Below are positions 31,805 through 32,678 of a stretch of DNA of 32,678 nt, piece after piece; positions within the stretch are counted from its first letter, which is position 1; every line of letters begins with the position of its first letter. The translations under genes were made by a program, and so were the position numbers. The notes below the pieces were generated by a model. That model was not told the DNA's origin and did no database searches. It worked only from the letters and a program-made list of their open reading frames with translations. Source of the stretch: Streptococcus sp. oral taxon 431. Lineage in GTDB: Bacteria > Bacillota > Bacilli > Lactobacillales > Streptococcaceae. The stretch is from positions 1-32,678 of the forward strand of contig NZ_JALDUI010000019.1 in the NCBI RefSeq assembly GCF_023115445.1, given 5' to 3'.

Positions 31805-32410
31805 TTATTCTGTAAATTCTATAGTTACTTTTACTTCAGAATCCATTGAAGAAAATATTGTTTTATAATAATTGATTGCAGATTCTTTAATTTCACTCTT
31901 AAATTTATCTAAATACTCTGCTTGTTTATCACTAGAAAGTTGGTTAGCGACCAATTTCCCAGTATCAATATCTTCTGTAGTTCCACTTAATAACTCTCCA
32001 TGACTATCATATAAATCATAAGGATTATCTTTTGAAAGTTCAACACCAATTACTTCCAATTTTGGAACAATAACCTTATATTCTTTTTCGCTTATTTGTT
32101 CAACCTTTACACTACTTTTAATTCCAAATTTAGCTTTATAATTTAAAATTACTAATGCTGCTTTTTTAGAGAACGGCACATCAAACCCAAAAACTTGAGT
32201 TGTTTTTGTTTCAGAAATAATTTCATTAATTCCCGCATTCAAAAATACAACTTCATTCACTTTTTCAATACTTTCGATATTAATTGACGATTTGACTTCT
32301 GATTTATGTTCCTTAGGTAAGAAAAATAGCACTCCAATAGCTATAATAGCTATTAATACCACATTCAATAGTACACTAAACATATTAACTTTCTTCTTTA
32401 ATATAGACAA
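31805..32410 (-). CDS. DUF4230 family membrane-anchored protein
   Basis: A protein of 201 residues. A single hydrophobic helix at about 12-31 (FSVLLNVVLIAIIAIGVLFF) anchors it, with the rest outside the cell. The outer part has the DUF4230 layout: EVVFLNAGINEIISETKTTQ, then NYKAKFGIKSSVKVEQISEK and VIVPKLEVIGVELS. The C-terminal helix KFKSEIKESAINYYKTIF follows. The start is TTG at 32410 (GAGG about 11 bases upstream) or ATG at 32383; the latter gives 192 residues and still keeps the membrane helix. Function unknown. It is the only intact gene in the right-hand accessory tract. Confidence 0.75.
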   Translation of the reverse strand: MSILKKKVNMFSVLLNVVLIAIIAIGVLFFLPKEHKSEVKSSINIESIEKVNEVVFLNAGINEIISETKTTQVFGFDVPFSKKAALVILNYKAKFGIKSSVKVEQISEKEYKVIVPKLEVIGVELSKDNPYDLYDSHGELLSGTTEDIDTGKLVANQLSSDKQAEYLDKFKSEIKESAINYYKTIFSSMDSEVKVTIEFTE

Positions 32411-32576
32411 GATAAAAAAACCTCACTTTAAATAATCTATCTAAATTTTACACATTCTAAAGAAAATAGTCAATATTTTTTCGTACTATCTTCTAAAATT
32501 AATTGTGCCTATTAAAAATGAAATTAGTTTGTTGCATTTGATTATATTTTTTGAACACCAAATCCATTTAAAATTG

Positions 32577-32594
32577 AGTGCTATTTTGAGCACT
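32577..32594. other. Short hairpin near the right end
   Basis: AGTGCT (32577-32582) and AGCACT (32589-32594) pair perfectly, followed by an A-tract and the 30-bp repeat. The rest of 32411-32605 is AT-rich; I see no gene in it. Confidence 0.45.
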
Positions 32595-32605
32595 AAAAAA
32601 GGGCT

Positions 32606-32635
32606 CTTTTCTACCATTTGTCAAGTATATCAAGG
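32606..32635 (+). repeat. 30-bp sequence repeated inverted at 44-73
   Basis: Exact inverted match to 44-73. The two copies point outward from the window, as the ends of two flanking mobile elements would. Confidence 0.75.
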
Positions 32636-32678
32636 AGCTTAAGTAAAAAAAGAGATGAGACAGTAGCTATTCTGAGGT

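Overview
The window looks like a chromosomal segment of a mitis-group Streptococcus. It is low in GC and has extended -10 promoters (TGnTATAAT), AGGAGG ribosome binding sites and an LPXTG anchor. The housekeeping genes are of kinds I remember from S. pneumoniae/mitis: tgt, a DUF975 protein, a LysM protein, thrC, manLMN and ilvD. The species call is an inference from proteins and memory, not from a search.

Left part (about 317-9970): a 9.6-kb integrative, probably mobilizable element inserted at the 3' end of rpmG (ribosomal protein L33). It has a tyrosine integrase, an excisionase-like protein, a Rep/relaxase, a small FtsK-like ATPase, three unrecognised ORFs, two HTH regulators and a large LPXTG surface protein with a SEC10/PgrA-like central domain. 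The Rep is built like a eukaryotic CRESS-DNA-virus Rep (HUH endonuclease plus SF3 helicase). Just upstream of it lies an 8-bp stem whose loop reads TAGTATTAC, the circovirus-type nonanucleotide, on the rep coding strand, with two hexamer repeats on the rep-proximal side. This is the most notable feature of the window. No type IV secretion genes are present, so transfer would need a helper. To the left of the left attachment core are a second, different pair of arm-type repeats and an IS3-family end, which suggests that another element was integrated at the same rpmG site.

Middle part (9954-30400): ordinary chromosome. In order: rpmG-rpmF (both cysteine-free forms), an SPFH/stomatin gene with a ribbon-helix-helix gene, ilvD with a perfect CodY box, a VOC protein, a DUF59/MIP18 protein, an OatA-like acyltransferase, tgt, a DUF975 membrane protein, a MarR-DUF1304 pair, a LysM surface protein, thrC-MATE-HAD (thrC with a near-perfect CodY box), a GCS2 glutamate-cysteine ligase family gene, a zinc alcohol dehydrogenase, and the mannose-family PTS operon manLMN behind a promoter with a cre-like site. 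Most transcription units end in recognisable intrinsic terminators.

Right part (30400-32678): a degraded accessory tract. It holds the tail of an IS3-family transposase, a 5'-truncated BspA-type leucine-rich repeat gene, a broken GltD-like oxidoreductase fragment, a strong palindrome, and one apparently intact DUF4230 membrane protein gene. An exact 30-bp sequence occurs near both ends of the window in inverted orientation, which suggests that mobile-element ends bound the segment.
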